Position numbers and translations under genes: made by a program. This document shows, piece by piece, positions 63,652 to 64,000 of a stretch of DNA of 64,000 nucleotides. The first letter of the stretch is position 1. Each line of letters opens with the position of its first letter. Location: positions 62,001 through 126,000 of the forward strand of contig JALFGN010000065.1 in the NCBI GenBank assembly GCA_022777285.1, read 5' to 3'. The notes under the pieces were generated by a model. That model made no database searches, was not told where the DNA came from, and saw nothing but the letters and a program-made list of their open reading frames with translations. The stretch is from Blautia sp. (GTDB taxonomy: Bacteria; Bacillota; Clostridia; Lachnospirales; Lachnospiraceae).

Positions 63652-64000
63652 TTGCAGAAAAATAATCCGAAAAATGATTTTTACGAACAGGAACGTTATG
63701 CCAGACAGGATATGAGAAGGTTTCAGGCCAGTTATCCCGAGAATGCGGCAGTCATTCAGTGTTATGTGGAAGATGCATGTGACAGAATGGATTACGAAGG
63801 CAGTCGTATGTATGATGAATGTCCGGACAGGTACATGCTTCGACGTACCTGTGCTTCTATTTACAATCGAATTAAAAAAGATAGTGAGAAATTGAGTCTG
63901 GAAGCCGGTTCCAGCAGAAAATGCGGAAATCTTCCCAAAGAGACACTGGAAGAACTGATAGAAGTCCTTTTTTACAATGAAATTTATCGAAGAAGATGCA
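63652..64000 (+). CDS. Partial gene of unknown function
   Basis: The start TTG (63652) follows GAGAGGGA by 6 bases. The frame stays open to the window end for 116 codons. The protein is soluble, charged and has several cysteines (QCYVEDACDRMDYEG, then RRTCASIYNRIKK). No family was recognised, and the C-terminus lies outside. A weak hairpin CTGC-TATACT/AGTATA-GCAG (63611-63638) precedes it. Confidence 0.5.
   Translation, partial: MQKNNPKNDFYEQERYARQDMRRFQASYPENAAVIQCYVEDACDRMDYEGSRMYDECPDRYMLRRTCASIYNRIKKDSEKLSLEAGSSRKCGNLPKETLEELIEVLFYNEIYRRRC

Overview
The window is chromosomal DNA of a low-GC, spore-forming, anaerobic Firmicute, most likely a gut Lachnospiraceae (inference). The signs are a V-type rather than F-type ATPase, a gerA operon, spoIIR and a SipL-type SPOCS/LysM protein, AGGAGG ribosome sites with frequent TTG/GTG starts, and a Gram-positive Tad/Flp locus with an FHA/DUF6382 protein. 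No rRNA, tRNA, insertion sequence, prophage or CRISPR array was seen.

Layout. 1-7341: V-type ATPase operon C-I-K-F-E-A-B-D, with C cut by the window edge. 7342-8310: a YmaF-like gene and a decayed cupin gene. 8318-15048: Pho regulon (Pho-box repeats, a PstS whose halves are in swapped order, pstCAB, phoU, a PhoB/PhoR-type pair). 15065-20443: YqeY, a TRIC-like channel, malic enzyme, a membrane acyltransferase, a CapA-like protein and a 56-aa protein. 20509-21210: a YbaK deacylase and an AEC-permease remnant. 21211-30573: an eleven-gene minus-strand Tad/Flp pilus operon with its own promoter and a palindromic operator candidate. 30625-36893: an SGNH hydrolase, a large two-component system, chorismate synthase, a DUF1294 protein and a methyltransferase. 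37060-47425: a Ca2+-type P-ATPase, an AspT-type aminotransferase, an L,D-transpeptidase, ddl, murF, plsC and a MATE transporter. 47478-56543: a PrcB-like lipoprotein, sipL, ispE, a GntR regulator, gerAA-AB-AC, spoIIR, murI and a DUF1934 protein. 56587-58738: an AraC regulator divergent from a GH5 glucanase. 58809-61690: an AT-rich island with a secreted 169-aa protein, a 45-aa membrane peptide and a divergent AgrC/LytTR-type signalling pair. 61795-64000: a membrane protein, a surface trigger-factor/FKBP lipoprotein and a partial gene.

How the parts fit. The pst-pho block is a self-contained phosphate-sensing and uptake unit. The tad block encodes an ATPase, two platform proteins, a pilin, minor pilins, a polarity ATPase and two prepilin peptidases, enough for a Gram-positive type IVb pilus. 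The ddl-murF pair, murI and the L,D-transpeptidase serve the wall. sipL, gerA and spoIIR act at different stages of sporulation and germination. Most curious are the permuted PstS, the Tad locus with its fused and Cys-rich parts, and the small secreted-protein/peptide/two-component island.
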